From NCBI GenBank assembly GCA_903854805.1, contig CAINXK010000126.1, positions 1 to 31,987 of the forward strand: 31,987 nucleotides of DNA, given 5' to 3'. Shown here piece after piece: positions 1 through 7,970 of the stretch (its first letter is position 1; each line of letters starts with the position of its first letter). The position numbers and the translations under genes are program-made. Source of the DNA: an uncultured Anaerolineae bacterium. GTDB lineage: Bacteria > Chloroflexota > Anaerolineae > Anaerolineales > Villigracilaceae. Below the pieces are notes generated by a model. That model searched no databases. It worked only from the letters and a program-made list of their open reading frames with translations, and had not been told where the DNA came from.

Positions 1-362
1 ACCTTGCCCATATCAGCCGGAGCCACAGCGCCAGTTTCAGCGATCGTTTCCTGCACCAGTTGGCGCAATTCTTCAGGGCTGAAGCCCTTGGGGAGGAAAA
101 CTTTTAGAACATCAATTTCGGCCTGGGCATCATCAGCCAGATCAATACGATTTGCTTTTTGGGCTTCATCCAGTGCTTCTTTTCGTAACTTGATCTCCTT
201 TTGTAAAATGGAGAGAACGGCTGCATCGTCAAGGCTGATGCGGCGATCCACTTCAATCTGTTTAATCGCAGCCAGTGTCATCCGGAGAGTACGCTTTCGC
301 ACTTCATCACCAGATCTCATAGATTCTTTTACAGCATCGTTAAGTTGAGTTTTCATGTCCAT
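1..362 (-). CDS. yqeY: GatB/YqeY domain protein, 3' end outside the window
   Basis: The reverse strand is open from 362 to the left edge, giving the first 120 residues or so of a protein that is usually about 148 residues long. It is charged and helical, with the family pattern of an early KTQL start, 'SGDEVRKRTLRMTLAAIKQ', 'LQKEIKLRKEALDEAQKANR' and 'FLPKGFSPEELRQLV'. YqeY resembles the C-terminal domain of the amidotransferase subunit GatB, which contacts tRNA; its own cellular role is poorly defined. Two in-frame ATGs (362 and 356) are possible. A perfect TATAAT lies at 374-369, so a transcript would begin at or next to the 362 ATG and no Shine-Dalgarno is visible. I chose 362. It probably forms its own transcription unit relative to the cyclase/HET-C pair upstream. 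Confidence 0.85.
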   Translation of the reverse strand, partial: MDMKTQLNDAVKESMRSGDEVRKRTLRMTLAAIKQIEVDRRISLDDAAVLSILQKEIKLRKEALDEAQKANRIDLADDAQAEIDVLKVFLPKGFSPEELRQLVQETIAETGAVAPADMGK

Positions 363-368
363 GTTGTG

Positions 369-374
369 ATTATA
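369..374 (-). promoter_or_regulatory. -10 box (TATAAT) for yqeY, possible leaderless start
   Basis: A perfect TATAAT reads on the - strand and ends 6 bases before the ATG at 362. Transcription starting about 7 bases after a -10 box would begin on the start codon itself. No convincing -35 hexamer is seen at 16-18 bases, and no Shine-Dalgarno precedes the ATG. The promoter call is inferred from one motif. Confidence 0.5.
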
Positions 375-451
375 ACCTTTTCGGATTTATTGAATGGGAA
401 AATATGATAATTATTTGCGCCTTTTTGGAAACGCTGATCGAAATTGAAAAT

Positions 452-1072
452 TTATCCTGAGTTTCCGGTAAGGACCGCAATTTCTTGGGGTGAAAGTTGT
501 TCACATATGCGCAGATACTCAAGACCAGTACGCTTGACCGCAGCAGCGAATGCAAAAGCGAAATGAGGCCGGGATGGATCATCTATGTTCATCCAGGCAT
601 GTGAATCTCGCGGAAGCCAAGGAATTACAAACGGGTTAAGCACTTTAATAAACGAGAACGCCTCCAACGGATAATAGAGTTTCCCTGAATGTAGGCGCGG
701 ATGCTTCATAATTTCAGGTAGCTCAGGGTCTATTTCATCCGAGGTTGCCCCAGGGTAGATCTCACGCCACAGCCCGACATAATTGCTATGAGCATAAAAG
801 TCCTGAACTGTATGGGTCAACCCACCCAGAAATTCGCGAGCTTGTGTTGCTTCTGTCTTTTGCAATGCAACCACGACCAGATGACGCAATTCGTCACAAT
901 ATGCATCGCCCGCAGCAAAAGAATTGCTATCATAATGAAAATGGTCATGACCAAATTGATAGCGCAACGCATCCTGTCCGAGGTTGGAGCCAACAACAGT
1001 TTCGAGTGCTTCGGCCATAAAATAAGCGCTGAGCGCCTTAACAGTGATAGCACGGTGAAATTGTGTCTTCAC
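452..1072 (-). CDS. HET-C / zinc-dependent phospholipase C-like protein
   Basis: This 206-residue protein has the signature 'GLTHTVQDFYAHSNYV' at residues 84-99, close to the core motif of the HET-C family, which is related to zinc-dependent phospholipase C. Other candidate metal ligands are in 'GHDHFHYDSN' (41-50) and 'SHAWMNIDDPSRPHF' (157-171), which has the shape of the family's downstream motif. The H/D residues 44, 46, 48, 87, 91 and 95 are the likely site. No signal peptide or membrane segment is seen, so it looks cytoplasmic. The start is a GTG at 1072 that overlaps the TGA of the adenylate cyclase in a 4-base GTGA junction, with AAGGGA five bases upstream, so translation is probably coupled. 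Substrate is unknown. A hydrolytic role is inferred from fold similarity only. Confidence 0.7.
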   Translation of the reverse strand: MKTQFHRAITVKALSAYFMAEALETVVGSNLGQDALRYQFGHDHFHYDSNSFAAGDAYCDELRHLVVVALQKTEATQAREFLGGLTHTVQDFYAHSNYVGLWREIYPGATSDEIDPELPEIMKHPRLHSGKLYYPLEAFSFIKVLNPFVIPWLPRDSHAWMNIDDPSRPHFAFAFAAAVKRTGLEYLRICEQLSPQEIAVLTGNSG

Positions 1073-3834
1073 TTCATTCCCTTCAACAAATAGACGTCAA
1101 CAGGCTGGGCATGGCCCTTCACGGTAAGGGGTCCCAAGGCTTCCGCGAGAAAACTATCCTTTACAATATCGAAGGTGGTTTTCAGGATATAAACCTGTCC
1201 GGGTGGTGCGCTGGATTGCAAGCGCTGGGACAGATTCACCGTGTCACCAATGACTGTGTAATTAAATAATTCCCGGGTGCCTACATTCCCAACAATAGCC
1301 GGGCCAGTGGTCACGCCTACCCGGAAAACGAGCTGGTGCTCAATATTGGAAAAATTTTTATGGCTTTCTTGCGAACGCTGTACAATCTCCAAGGCTGCGC
1401 GGCAGGCACGCTGAGCATGGTCAGGTTGCGGGTCGGGCGAATTCCACATAGCCATCACGGCATCTCCCATAAATTTATCGAGAGTGCCTTCATTCTCAAG
1501 AATAACTTGAGCGGCAATATCCAGATAGGTATTGAGTATTTTAAAAACAATTTCCGGTGATGTTTTTTCGCTGAAACTTGTAAAACCACTTAAGTCAGCA
1601 AATAATACGCTGGTAGTTTTACGAGTCCCCAATAGTTTAAGGTTTCCGGCATCTGCAAGCAGGCGATCGCGCACTCTGGGCGTTACGACCCGTCCAAAGG
1701 TCTGACGGATGACTTCACGCTCAGCTTCAACCTTGCGTGTCTCGGTCAAGTTTTCCAGGACAATCGTAGCGCCCTTGGTTGCGAAGTAAGCGTCGCGCAG
1801 AGGTGCAGCCGAAAACCGCAGAAACAGATCGCTATGGTCACTGGTGTGAGCCGACAATTCACGCCCTTGCGTCGTTTCTCCCAGATTGATCACATCAGTT
1901 GTCATCGCATCAATGACCGGTCTGAGCAAAGGCAACGCTTCGAATAATGATTTCCCGATAACCATGTCGAGTGGGATACTAAGCATGTTCTCTGCCGCAC
2001 GATTAAACAGAGTAATTTTATGTTCAAGATCGGTCGTAATAACCCCGGTTGCAATGGATGAGAAAATGTCATCCATCAGGTTTTTCATTTCGCGTGTAAC
2101 CTCAAGCGTATGGCGCAAGTTTTCAAATAGACGGGCATTTTCAAAAGCCAGCGTAGATTGATCAGCCACGGCTGACAGAAAATCCAAATCATCGCTGGTA
2201 TAAGGATCACCAGAGAGACGGCGGCCAACTCCCAGAAAACCAATCAGGCTGGTCTCAAAAAGGAGTGGCACATAAACTTCGCAATCCAGAGTCAAATCAT
2301 TCTCTAGTTCAGAAGGCAGCGACATTTCGGACGATAACCAAAGTGGGGCTTTCTTTTTTTTCAAGAGATTTGGCAGCACGTCAGTAGGGGCGAAAGCAAC
2401 GGCCCTGGTAATATCATCACCGTGTGCAATATAGCTCTCTGCATCATCATCATATAAGTACACCAGCATCTTTTCAGGAGCAAGTGCGTTGGCAAGTTCT
2501 AAAGTCAGTAAAGCGAGTGTGGGCTTCAAATCAGGGGCTATGATCAGATTTTTTGAAAGATTCGAAAGTACACGACGATAATCAGCATGCGTTCGGTAAA
2601 AAAGCCGGTCGATAGCCCTTTGGATAAAATCACGTACGGGTATAAACGCAATGACCAACAAGAGTAAATAAGTTGCCATGACCAGTGGGTTGTCAACACG
2701 AACGGCACCCCACAAGGCCAGAGATAGCACCGTAATGACCACATAGAAAGCAACCAGGGCCACACTTGTGGTCAGCGTATAGGTTAGCGCGCGGCTCAGC
2801 CAACGATCAACATCTAACAAGCGATAACGCAGAATAGCATAGGTCACCGAGAGTGGCAAAAGAACCAGCGGCGGAAACATGAACTCAGCGCGGAATTCCG
2901 GAATTTGGCCACCGAACCCAATTGGAAGCAGGTAGAAGACAAAAATTGGCAACAGTGCAAGCGAGGCGCCAAATACAATCACCCGACTTTGTTGACGTAC
3001 AACTGGTGTGCTATTCCCAAGTACGCGCATAAATAGCGCAACCATAAAAGCTAAAATGCCAAATGCATTCAGAATATAACCCCAGCGCCACGAATCGATA
3101 TAGCTATATGGCGTTGGCGGAAAGAAAATATCGCGGACCGAAATAATTCCCAAAATCAAACCTGCCAGCCAGGGCAGCTTGAGGATATACGGCCTGGGCT
3201 CAATAAATTTCATTTCCAAAGGAAAAACCATGGCTAGATAAACAAGCGCCGCTGCCGCCACAGGCAAACTGAGTGACCAAAGCACAACCACCTTATGACT
3301 GGTATTCATATCCAGAAAGGTGGTGGTCAAAACAGCAGTGGCTGCAACAAAAATGACAAAAGCACGCGTGGAACGTAGATCTGGCCGGATGCGGTAGGCC
3401 CAAAGACCGATGCCCCAAAATACAAGCCCGACAAGATACGGCACAAGGAATAGAGAAATAGCATCCCTGACTGTGACCTTTACGGGCGTGATGGTTAGAT
3501 CATAGCTACTCCCATCACGCCGAATAAAGGATAAGTTGACCGGCTTGAAACCCTGAGTCTTCAACACGCTAAGCGCAGAGAGCGCTGGTTCCAGCCTGGT
3601 TTGGCTAACACTCACCAACCTGTCCGACCAGGCCACGCCTTGTGCTCTTGCCGGCCAATCCGGTCCGTTTATCTGGCTGATAATATTATTCGGCTCCAAC
3701 AGAAATCCGGGAAAAGGTGTTTGAAACCAATCCAAAGCCCAGACTGGGGTAAGGACAAACATCAAAGCAGCCACTGCCACACATAATAGTACAAATATAT
3801 GTGAGGTCCATTCTTTTCGGATGATTTGAAACAT
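1069..3834 (-). CDS. Membrane class III adenylate cyclase with ComP-like sensor, GAF and PAS domains
   Basis: This 921-residue protein should make cAMP from ATP at the inner face of the membrane. TM1 (about 13-32) is followed by an extracytoplasmic loop of about 90 residues and then roughly seven more membrane helices to residue 400. The helical part, ending in 'ILRYRLLDVDRWLSRAL', resembles the sensor half of ComP-type kinases. A GAF domain (about 420-575) and a PAS domain (about 585-700) follow. The cyclase domain (about 735-918) has metal-binding D747 ('FADLSGFT') and D791 ('GDAVMAMW'), adenine-selecting K787 and D864, and catalytic N867 and R871 ('VIGDTVNLSQRL'), so all key residues for an active adenylate rather than guanylate cyclase are present. 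It is first in a two-gene unit with the HET-C-like gene. AGGAG lies 13 bases before the ATG, further than usual. Confidence 0.88.
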   Translation of the reverse strand: MFQIIRKEWTSHIFVLLCVAVAALMFVLTPVWALDWFQTPFPGFLLEPNNIISQINGPDWPARAQGVAWSDRLVSVSQTRLEPALSALSVLKTQGFKPVNLSFIRRDGSSYDLTITPVKVTVRDAISLFLVPYLVGLVFWGIGLWAYRIRPDLRSTRAFVIFVAATAVLTTTFLDMNTSHKVVVLWSLSLPVAAAALVYLAMVFPLEMKFIEPRPYILKLPWLAGLILGIISVRDIFFPPTPYSYIDSWRWGYILNAFGILAFMVALFMRVLGNSTPVVRQQSRVIVFGASLALLPIFVFYLLPIGFGGQIPEFRAEFMFPPLVLLPLSVTYAILRYRLLDVDRWLSRALTYTLTTSVALVAFYVVITVLSLALWGAVRVDNPLVMATYLLLLVIAFIPVRDFIQRAIDRLFYRTHADYRRVLSNLSKNLIIAPDLKPTLALLTLELANALAPEKMLVYLYDDDAESYIAHGDDITRAVAFAPTDVLPNLLKKKKAPLWLSSEMSLPSELENDLTLDCEVYVPLLFETSLIGFLGVGRRLSGDPYTSDDLDFLSAVADQSTLAFENARLFENLRHTLEVTREMKNLMDDIFSSIATGVITTDLEHKITLFNRAAENMLSIPLDMVIGKSLFEALPLLRPVIDAMTTDVINLGETTQGRELSAHTSDHSDLFLRFSAAPLRDAYFATKGATIVLENLTETRKVEAEREVIRQTFGRVVTPRVRDRLLADAGNLKLLGTRKTTSVLFADLSGFTSFSEKTSPEIVFKILNTYLDIAAQVILENEGTLDKFMGDAVMAMWNSPDPQPDHAQRACRAALEIVQRSQESHKNFSNIEHQLVFRVGVTTGPAIVGNVGTRELFNYTVIGDTVNLSQRLQSSAPPGQVYILKTTFDIVKDSFLAEALGPLTVKGHAQPVDVYLLKGMK

Positions 3835-3872
3835 AAGGAAAAAGATGCTCCTAAAGGTGAATTGCTTTTTTC

Positions 3873-3878
3873 ATTATA
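3873..3878 (-). promoter_or_regulatory. -10 box (TATAAT) for the adenylate cyclase gene
   Basis: A perfect TATAAT on the - strand lies 38 bases before the cyclase ATG, with a weak TTGTAT 18 bases further upstream as a possible -35. The predicted leader of about 32 bases includes AGGAG at 3852-3848. It lies back to back with the + strand promoter of the adenosyltransferase gene. Confidence 0.5.
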
Positions 3879-3950
3879 CGCTACAGTCCGCAGGCAATAC
3901 AATCAACGTAGACGATAGCCAATCAACCAAATGCAAACCAATGGGTAGAG

Positions 3951-3956
3951 TATAAT
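3951..3956 (+). promoter_or_regulatory. -10 box (TATAAT) for the adenosyltransferase gene, probable leaderless start
   Basis: A perfect TATAAT is followed by AGCCGCC and then directly by the ATG at 3964. Transcription would start on or next to the start codon, and the seven-base gap contains no Shine-Dalgarno. No good -35 hexamer is visible at the normal distance. Confidence 0.55.
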
Positions 3957-3963
3957 AGCCGCC

Positions 3964-4512
3964 ATGTCCTCAATATATACACAAACCGGCGACGAAGGCA
4001 GCACCGGGCTGCTTGGCGAAGGTCGCGTCCCAAAATTTGACTTGCGCATCGAGGCATTAGGTGCTTTGGATGAAGCCACCGCTGCCTTGGGCTTAGCCCG
4101 TGCCAGCGCAAATACCCCCGAGATTGCCCCATTGATTGTAAAGGTACAGCGCGATCTGTATAAATTGATGGCCGAAGTGGGCGCCACACCTGAAAATGCT
4201 GCCAAATTCCGCTCAATCGATGCAACCCACGTCCATTGGCTGGAGGCACAAACAGATGCCATCACTACCGTGGTAGAAGTACCCCGGGAATTTATTCTGC
4301 CTGGCGAAGTTCCATCAAGCGCAGCCATGGGTCTGGCCCGAACAATTATTCGCCGCGCAGAACGCCGAGTGGTAGAACTTTACCATGCCGGCGGATTGGA
4401 GAATCTTCACCTGCTGGCATATCTCAATCGACTCTCATCATTATGTTTTGCCCTCGAATTACTTGAGAACCAACAAGCTGGACAAATCACAAGAATGGCG
4501 AAGGAAAAATGA
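3964..4512 (+). CDS. PduO-type cob(I)alamin adenosyltransferase
   Basis: This 182-residue protein transfers the 5'-deoxyadenosyl group of ATP to cob(I)alamin to make coenzyme B12. The N-terminal ATP site 'TQTGDEGSTGLLGEGRV' (7-22) and 'RIEALGALDEATAALGLA' (28-45) are characteristic, as are 'LPGEVPSSAAMGLARTIIR' and 'RRAERRV' (112-136), where the conserved arginines of the active site sit. Length matches the stand-alone PduO/MMAB family (about 180-190). It is soluble. It heads a two-gene + strand unit whose second start overlaps its stop codon by four bases (ATGA). No other cobalamin gene is in the window, so which B12 enzyme it serves cannot be told. Confidence 0.92.
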   Translation: MSSIYTQTGDEGSTGLLGEGRVPKFDLRIEALGALDEATAALGLARASANTPEIAPLIVKVQRDLYKLMAEVGATPENAAKFRSIDATHVHWLEAQTDAITTVVEVPREFILPGEVPSSAAMGLARTIIRRAERRVVELYHAGGLENLHLLAYLNRLSSLCFALELLENQQAGQITRMAKEK

Positions 4513-5213
4513 CAGGTACTATTATCAACATCGTTGCAATCATTATAGGCAGCACAGTGGGTGTGCTCTTTGGCTCACGCCTTTCTGAAAACCTAAAAAA
4601 CACTGTCATCGCTGGCATGGGTTTATTTACCACAGCTGTTGGTTTGCAGATGTTCTTAAAATCTGAGAACGCACTGGTTGTGTTAGGGGCGCTTATTTTC
4701 GGTGCCATACTTGGGGATTGGTGGAACATAGAAGACCGTCTCCAGAATCTGGGTGTTTGGTTGGAAAAACGGCTTTCTGGCAGCTCCGAAGGTGGATCCA
4801 GTCACTTTGTGCGTGGTTTTTTAACCGCGTCCGTGCTTTTCTGCACCGGACCTATGGCCGTGCTCGGCGCGATTAGTGACGGTTTGAAAGGTGATTACCT
4901 TACTTTATCCATTAAATCCGTTCTGGATGGATTTATCTCAATTGCCTTTGCATCAACACTCGGCATCGGCGTTGTATTTTCAACAATCCCCGTGCTTATC
5001 TACCAGGGCGGTATCAGCCTATTAGCTGCCCAGTTAAATGCCATCGTGAGTACGAGCATGATGAATGAAATGACTGCGACTGGTGGAGTCTTGTTAATGG
5101 GAATAGGCATCAGCAGCTTGTTGGAAATAAAAAAAATCCGGGTTGGAAATTTTCTACCAGCCCTTGTGATCGCCCCGATTATTGTCTATATTCTGAGTCT
5201 GATCATAAAATAA
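4509..5213 (+). CDS. DUF554 family membrane protein
   Basis: This 234-residue, very hydrophobic protein has about six to seven predicted membrane helices. It begins 'MTGTIINIVAIIIGSTVGVL' and contains 'GLFTTAVGLQMF', 'GALIFGAILGDWWNIEDRL', 'FLTASVLFCTGPMAVLGAI' and 'LLMGIGISSLLEIKKIRVGNFLPALVIAP', the pattern of the DUF554 (YdfK/YqgA) family. The role is unknown; a transport function is often assumed but nothing here shows a substrate. The ATG overlaps the adenosyltransferase stop codon, and that gene's last codons (AAGGAAAA) provide the ribosome-binding site, so the two are probably co-translated. A strong terminator follows 36 bases after the stop. Confidence 0.88.
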   Translation: MTGTIINIVAIIIGSTVGVLFGSRLSENLKNTVIAGMGLFTTAVGLQMFLKSENALVVLGALIFGAILGDWWNIEDRLQNLGVWLEKRLSGSSEGGSSHFVRGFLTASVLFCTGPMAVLGAISDGLKGDYLTLSIKSVLDGFISIAFASTLGIGVVFSTIPVLIYQGGISLLAAQLNAIVSTSMMNEMTATGGVLLMGIGISSLLEIKKIRVGNFLPALVIAPIIVYILSLIIK

Positions 5214-5248
5214 GCCCCAATAATTCCAATCAAAATACAACGCGCTAA

Positions 5249-5292
5249 TAACAAGAAAAGCCGCCTCAATTTCGAGACGGCTTTTCTTGTTA
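5249..5292. terminator. Strong bidirectional intrinsic terminator
   Basis: A 15-bp perfect stem (5249-5263 with 5278-5292), one mismatch, three more base pairs and a six-base loop AATTTC form a very stable hairpin. The stem carries A-rich and T-rich flanks (AAGAAAA / TTTTCTT), so it can work on both strands. It lies between the convergent DUF554 gene (+) and DsbA-like gene (-), exactly where a shared terminator is expected. Confidence 0.9.
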
Positions 5293-5376
5293 CAGCTTTT
5301 AGCATTCAGCCATTTTTACGAAGAGCACATCCGTTGATGATAAATAACCCAGGATATGCTGAAGGTAAAGGTTGTA

Positions 5377-6069
5377 TTATTTGAGCAGGGCGTCAATCTC
5401 TGTTTGGAAAGCTGAAAAAGGTTGCGCCCCTTCGACCAGTTTTCCGTTGATCACAAACGAGGGCGTAGCCTTAACGCCAGACTGGGTGGCTTCCAAGCCA
5501 TCCTGCTTGACCTGGGCCAAATACTTACCACTCGTAAAGCAATCACTGAACTTACCTGCATCCAAACCAATCTTTCCGGCAAAAGCAGTCAGACGCTTAT
5601 CTGAGAATGCGCCCACGTTTTCACCAGTCTGGTTGGCGAAGATAATATCGTGCATTTCCCAAAATTTATCCTGATCTCCAGCACAGTAAGCAGCTTCAGC
5701 AGTGCGACCAGATTCAACTCCAATAAATTCGCCGAAGGAATGATATTCAAAATATACTTTTCCCGTAGCGATATAAGCATCAATAATCTGCTGCTCGGTC
5801 TGCGTCACGAATTTCGCGCAATACGGGCACTGAAAATCAGAATATTCGATAATCTTCACCGGCGCGTTCGGATCACCCATCGCATTGAATTTAACCTGCG
5901 GACGGTTCATCAGTGGGTGATCTGCAATTGCCCCAACTGGCTGCAGGGTTGGCAGAATCAACATCAAAGCAACCGCAATGGCAACCACAGACACACCTAC
6001 AATAACCAAAATTCTCTGGCTTCGCTCCTGGCGCGCACGCTTCTCGCGCATTTCCTGGCGTTTACTCAT
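5377..6069 (-). CDS. Membrane-anchored DsbA-family thiol oxidoreductase
   Basis: A 230-residue protein with a short basic cytoplasmic head ('MSKRQEMREKRARQERSQR'), one membrane helix (about 20-41) and a thioredoxin-fold domain outside the membrane. The redox motif CPYC is at 81-84 in 'YSDFQCPYCAKF', and the cis-proline region is 'GVKATPSFVINGKLVEGAQP'. It belongs to the DsbA/BdbD-like thioredoxin_4 group and probably catalyses disulfide formation or isomerisation in exported proteins. No DsbB or VKOR partner is in the window. The ATG at 6069 is preferred over a GTG two codons upstream because GGAG sits five bases before the ATG and would collide with the GTG. The gene stands alone, ending at the convergent terminator. 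Confidence 0.88.
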   Translation of the reverse strand: MSKRQEMREKRARQERSQRILVIVGVSVVAIAVALMLILPTLQPVGAIADHPLMNRPQVKFNAMGDPNAPVKIIEYSDFQCPYCAKFVTQTEQQIIDAYIATGKVYFEYHSFGEFIGVESGRTAEAAYCAGDQDKFWEMHDIIFANQTGENVGAFSDKRLTAFAGKIGLDAGKFSDCFTSGKYLAQVKQDGLEATQSGVKATPSFVINGKLVEGAQPFSAFQTEIDALLK

Positions 6070-6422
6070 TTTCACTCCATCCTTTTAATAAATCATTATG
6101 AAAAATAACCCGACCTGCCAATTGGATCTCCAGTGCTTTCAACCCAAGAAAACACCTTCGTTATCCCATGGAATACTTACCTTTTCACAGGTTGGCATGT
6201 CGGAAAATTTAGACAGGTTTTTTATCCCTGATTGAATAGGATTTTGCCATGTTCAGAGGCTTTTGTCCAGTAATAACAGATAAGAATTGCATTAATAGAA
6301 CCAAGATCAGCACCCAGATTATCTAAGATCCAAATCTCGGTCACCAGACAAGATGCGCATACACTCACGCATTGAAAGCATTATGTGCATTCAAAAATAT
6401 TCGAGGAAATTCCTTTCAAGAG
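6070..6422. other. 353-base intergenic region, mostly without recognised features
   Basis: The stretch lies between the DsbA-like gene and the upstream hydrolase gene, both on the - strand. Next to the DsbA-like gene there is a weak - strand promoter candidate (CATAAT at 6100-6095 with TTGGCA at 6121-6116, spacing 15). The only open frame of note is 48 codons on the - strand (6368-6222, GTG start, no ribosome-binding site). No tRNA, terminator or repeat is seen. The region is richer in A+T than its neighbours. Confidence 0.5.
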
Positions 6423-7250
6423 CTAAATATTACGATCCAACCAATCGACCATGGTCTGAATTACTTCGCCCTTCTCCGGTTCATTGTGAATCTCATGGTA
6501 AAAGCCTTCCCAAATGCGCAGGGTAACTAAATTACCTGCTTTCGCCGCAAATTCCTGCGAGGCCAGCGCGGATGTAAGCTTATCAGCGGAACCGTGCATA
6601 AGCAGCATCGGTATTTTTAGTTCAGCTGCCCGTTGTAAGGCCCCGAGACCATTAGCATATATACTTGTATACAATCTCGCTGAGATTTTATCGTGTACCA
6701 ATGGGTCTGACGCATATTTGCTAACAATAGCTGGATCACGCGAAAGGGCCGCCTGATCCAGTCCGCTGGCGAGTGTAAAAGATGGGACAACATTGTTCAA
6801 AAGTTTGGCTAACATCACCTGAACAGCAGGTGGGTCAAAAGCTAATTTTAGCCAGGGACCGGTGGCAATTACGCCTTTCAGAGCCTGGGGAAAACGCAGT
6901 GCATAATTTATGACCTGATTGCCACCCATGCTGTGCCCATACAAAAAGACCGGCAAACCAGGGAAGCGCTTCTGGGCATCACCAATGAAATCAGAGATGT
7001 CATCCATCAAATTGTCATAGGTCGGAGTATGCCCACGCTGGCCAGTGGATTGCCCGTGTCCGCGCACGTCAAATGCTTGCATGGCATAACCAGCCCGGGT
7101 GAATACTTCGGCCACATGCTGATAACGGTTTATATGCTCACCATGACCATGCACCAGAACAACAACTGCTTTTGGGGCGTCTGGTTTCCAGCCCTGCGCC
7201 CACAAAGTCAGACCATCACGAGATTTCCATTTCCATTCGAAAGCGTCCAT
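6423..7250 (-). CDS. Alpha/beta hydrolase, monoacylglycerol lipase-like
   Basis: A 275-residue serine hydrolase of the Hydrolase_4/S33 group. The oxyanion region is 'VLVHGHGEH' (32-40), the nucleophile elbow GHSMGG (105-110, Ser107), the acid 'HGSADKLTS' (Asp223) and the base 'FYHEIHNEPE' (His252), so the catalytic triad is complete. Spacing and the 'DVRGHGQSTGQRGH' loop match bacterial monoacylglycerol lipases and lysophospholipases, which cut fatty acids from monoglycerides. There is no signal peptide. The ATG at 7250 is chosen over an upstream start 11 codons earlier because GGAG lies five bases before it and the homology begins there. It follows the V4R gene by 95 bases on the same strand and may be the last member of that operon or separately expressed. 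Confidence 0.88.
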   Translation of the reverse strand: MDAFEWKWKSRDGLTLWAQGWKPDAPKAVVVLVHGHGEHINRYQHVAEVFTRAGYAMQAFDVRGHGQSTGQRGHTPTYDNLMDDISDFIGDAQKRFPGLPVFLYGHSMGGNQVINYALRFPQALKGVIATGPWLKLAFDPPAVQVMLAKLLNNVVPSFTLASGLDQAALSRDPAIVSKYASDPLVHDKISARLYTSIYANGLGALQRAAELKIPMLLMHGSADKLTSALASQEFAAKAGNLVTLRIWEGFYHEIHNEPEKGEVIQTMVDWLDRNI

Positions 7251-7345
7251 GATTTCTCCATTCCAAATTTCTTTAAAACACACACCTTACAACTTCCCCG
7301 ATCGGAGCCGCCTGCAACTGAAGACCTTGGCCAAAATAAGTCCAC

Positions 7346-7963
7346 TTACACTTTCGGGGCGCCTACTTCAAAACGGCAATATTCATCACCCTTGGCCATA
7401 CAATGGGTTTCAACTATTTCGTATTCCGTCCCCGTAGCCCACAAGACGGCTTCTCCCACTGAACCCACATATAAATGGCAAACAGCCAGATCAGCCTGCC
7501 GGCCCCAACAAATAGCACAGGTGCGATCTATATATGCAATCGTATTCCCCGATTCATCCACCCAGGCATCCACTTCCTTATTAGATTTTTTAAGAGCGTC
7601 AGCCATCCCGTTTAAGATAAACAAGATGCGCTGTTTTTTGGGTAAAAGTTTAAGCGCCACACCTGCCACGCCCAACAACCCAGCCTGCTCTCGGACACCA
7701 TACTGAAAGGAAGCCCTACCAATGCGGCGCAACATACCCTTGGCTGCGCGCCCATAAAAAGATTCGATCGCCTGATTCAAACTTGCATAATCTGATGTTT
7801 TGATCGAAGGCTGCATATCATTCGGCGGAAGATTATCCACAAAGCGCACGAGACCAGCAGTTCGTAAAACTGCGTGCAAACCATTCGCACCCATCACTTC
7901 TTCAGCAGAGACCAAAGCCTGCCGCACTATTGCGTTTACAATAACAGAATCAGGACGAGTCAT
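7346..7963 (-). CDS. V4R (4-vinyl reductase) domain protein
   Basis: This 205-residue soluble protein ends in a V4R domain: 'CAICWGRQADLAVCHLYVGSVGEAVLW' followed by 'YEIVETHCMAKGDEYCRFEV', with the characteristic cysteine pair. V4R domains bind small molecules (chlorophyll precursors in BchJ, aromatics in XylR/DmpR regulators) and act as sensors or co-factors. There is no DNA-binding or enzymatic partner domain, so this is a stand-alone small-molecule-binding candidate. The ATG at 7963 is preferred over one eight codons upstream: AGAGGA overlaps the end of the preceding GNAT gene and sits three bases before it, and the upstream ATG would lie inside that gene. It is the fourth gene after the tandem-HTH regulator in one direction, which suggests a regulatory or sensory unit with that protein. 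Confidence 0.82.
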   Translation of the reverse strand: MTRPDSVIVNAIVRQALVSAEEVMGANGLHAVLRTAGLVRFVDNLPPNDMQPSIKTSDYASLNQAIESFYGRAAKGMLRRIGRASFQYGVREQAGLLGVAGVALKLLPKKQRILFILNGMADALKKSNKEVDAWVDESGNTIAYIDRTCAICWGRQADLAVCHLYVGSVGEAVLWATGTEYEIVETHCMAKGDEYCRFEVGAPKV

Positions 7964-7970
7964 TTTTCCT

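Noticed and set aside
6222..6368. 48-codon open frame on the - strand in the intergenic region, with a hydrophobic stretch
   Set aside because: GTG start without ribosome-binding site, no recognised family, and length expected by chance in A+T-rich DNA. Could be a gene remnant but cannot be supported.
7833..7841. Perfect TTATCCACA (DnaA-box sequence)
   Set aside because: A single copy inside the V4R coding region, with no cluster or A+T-rich unwinding region beside it.
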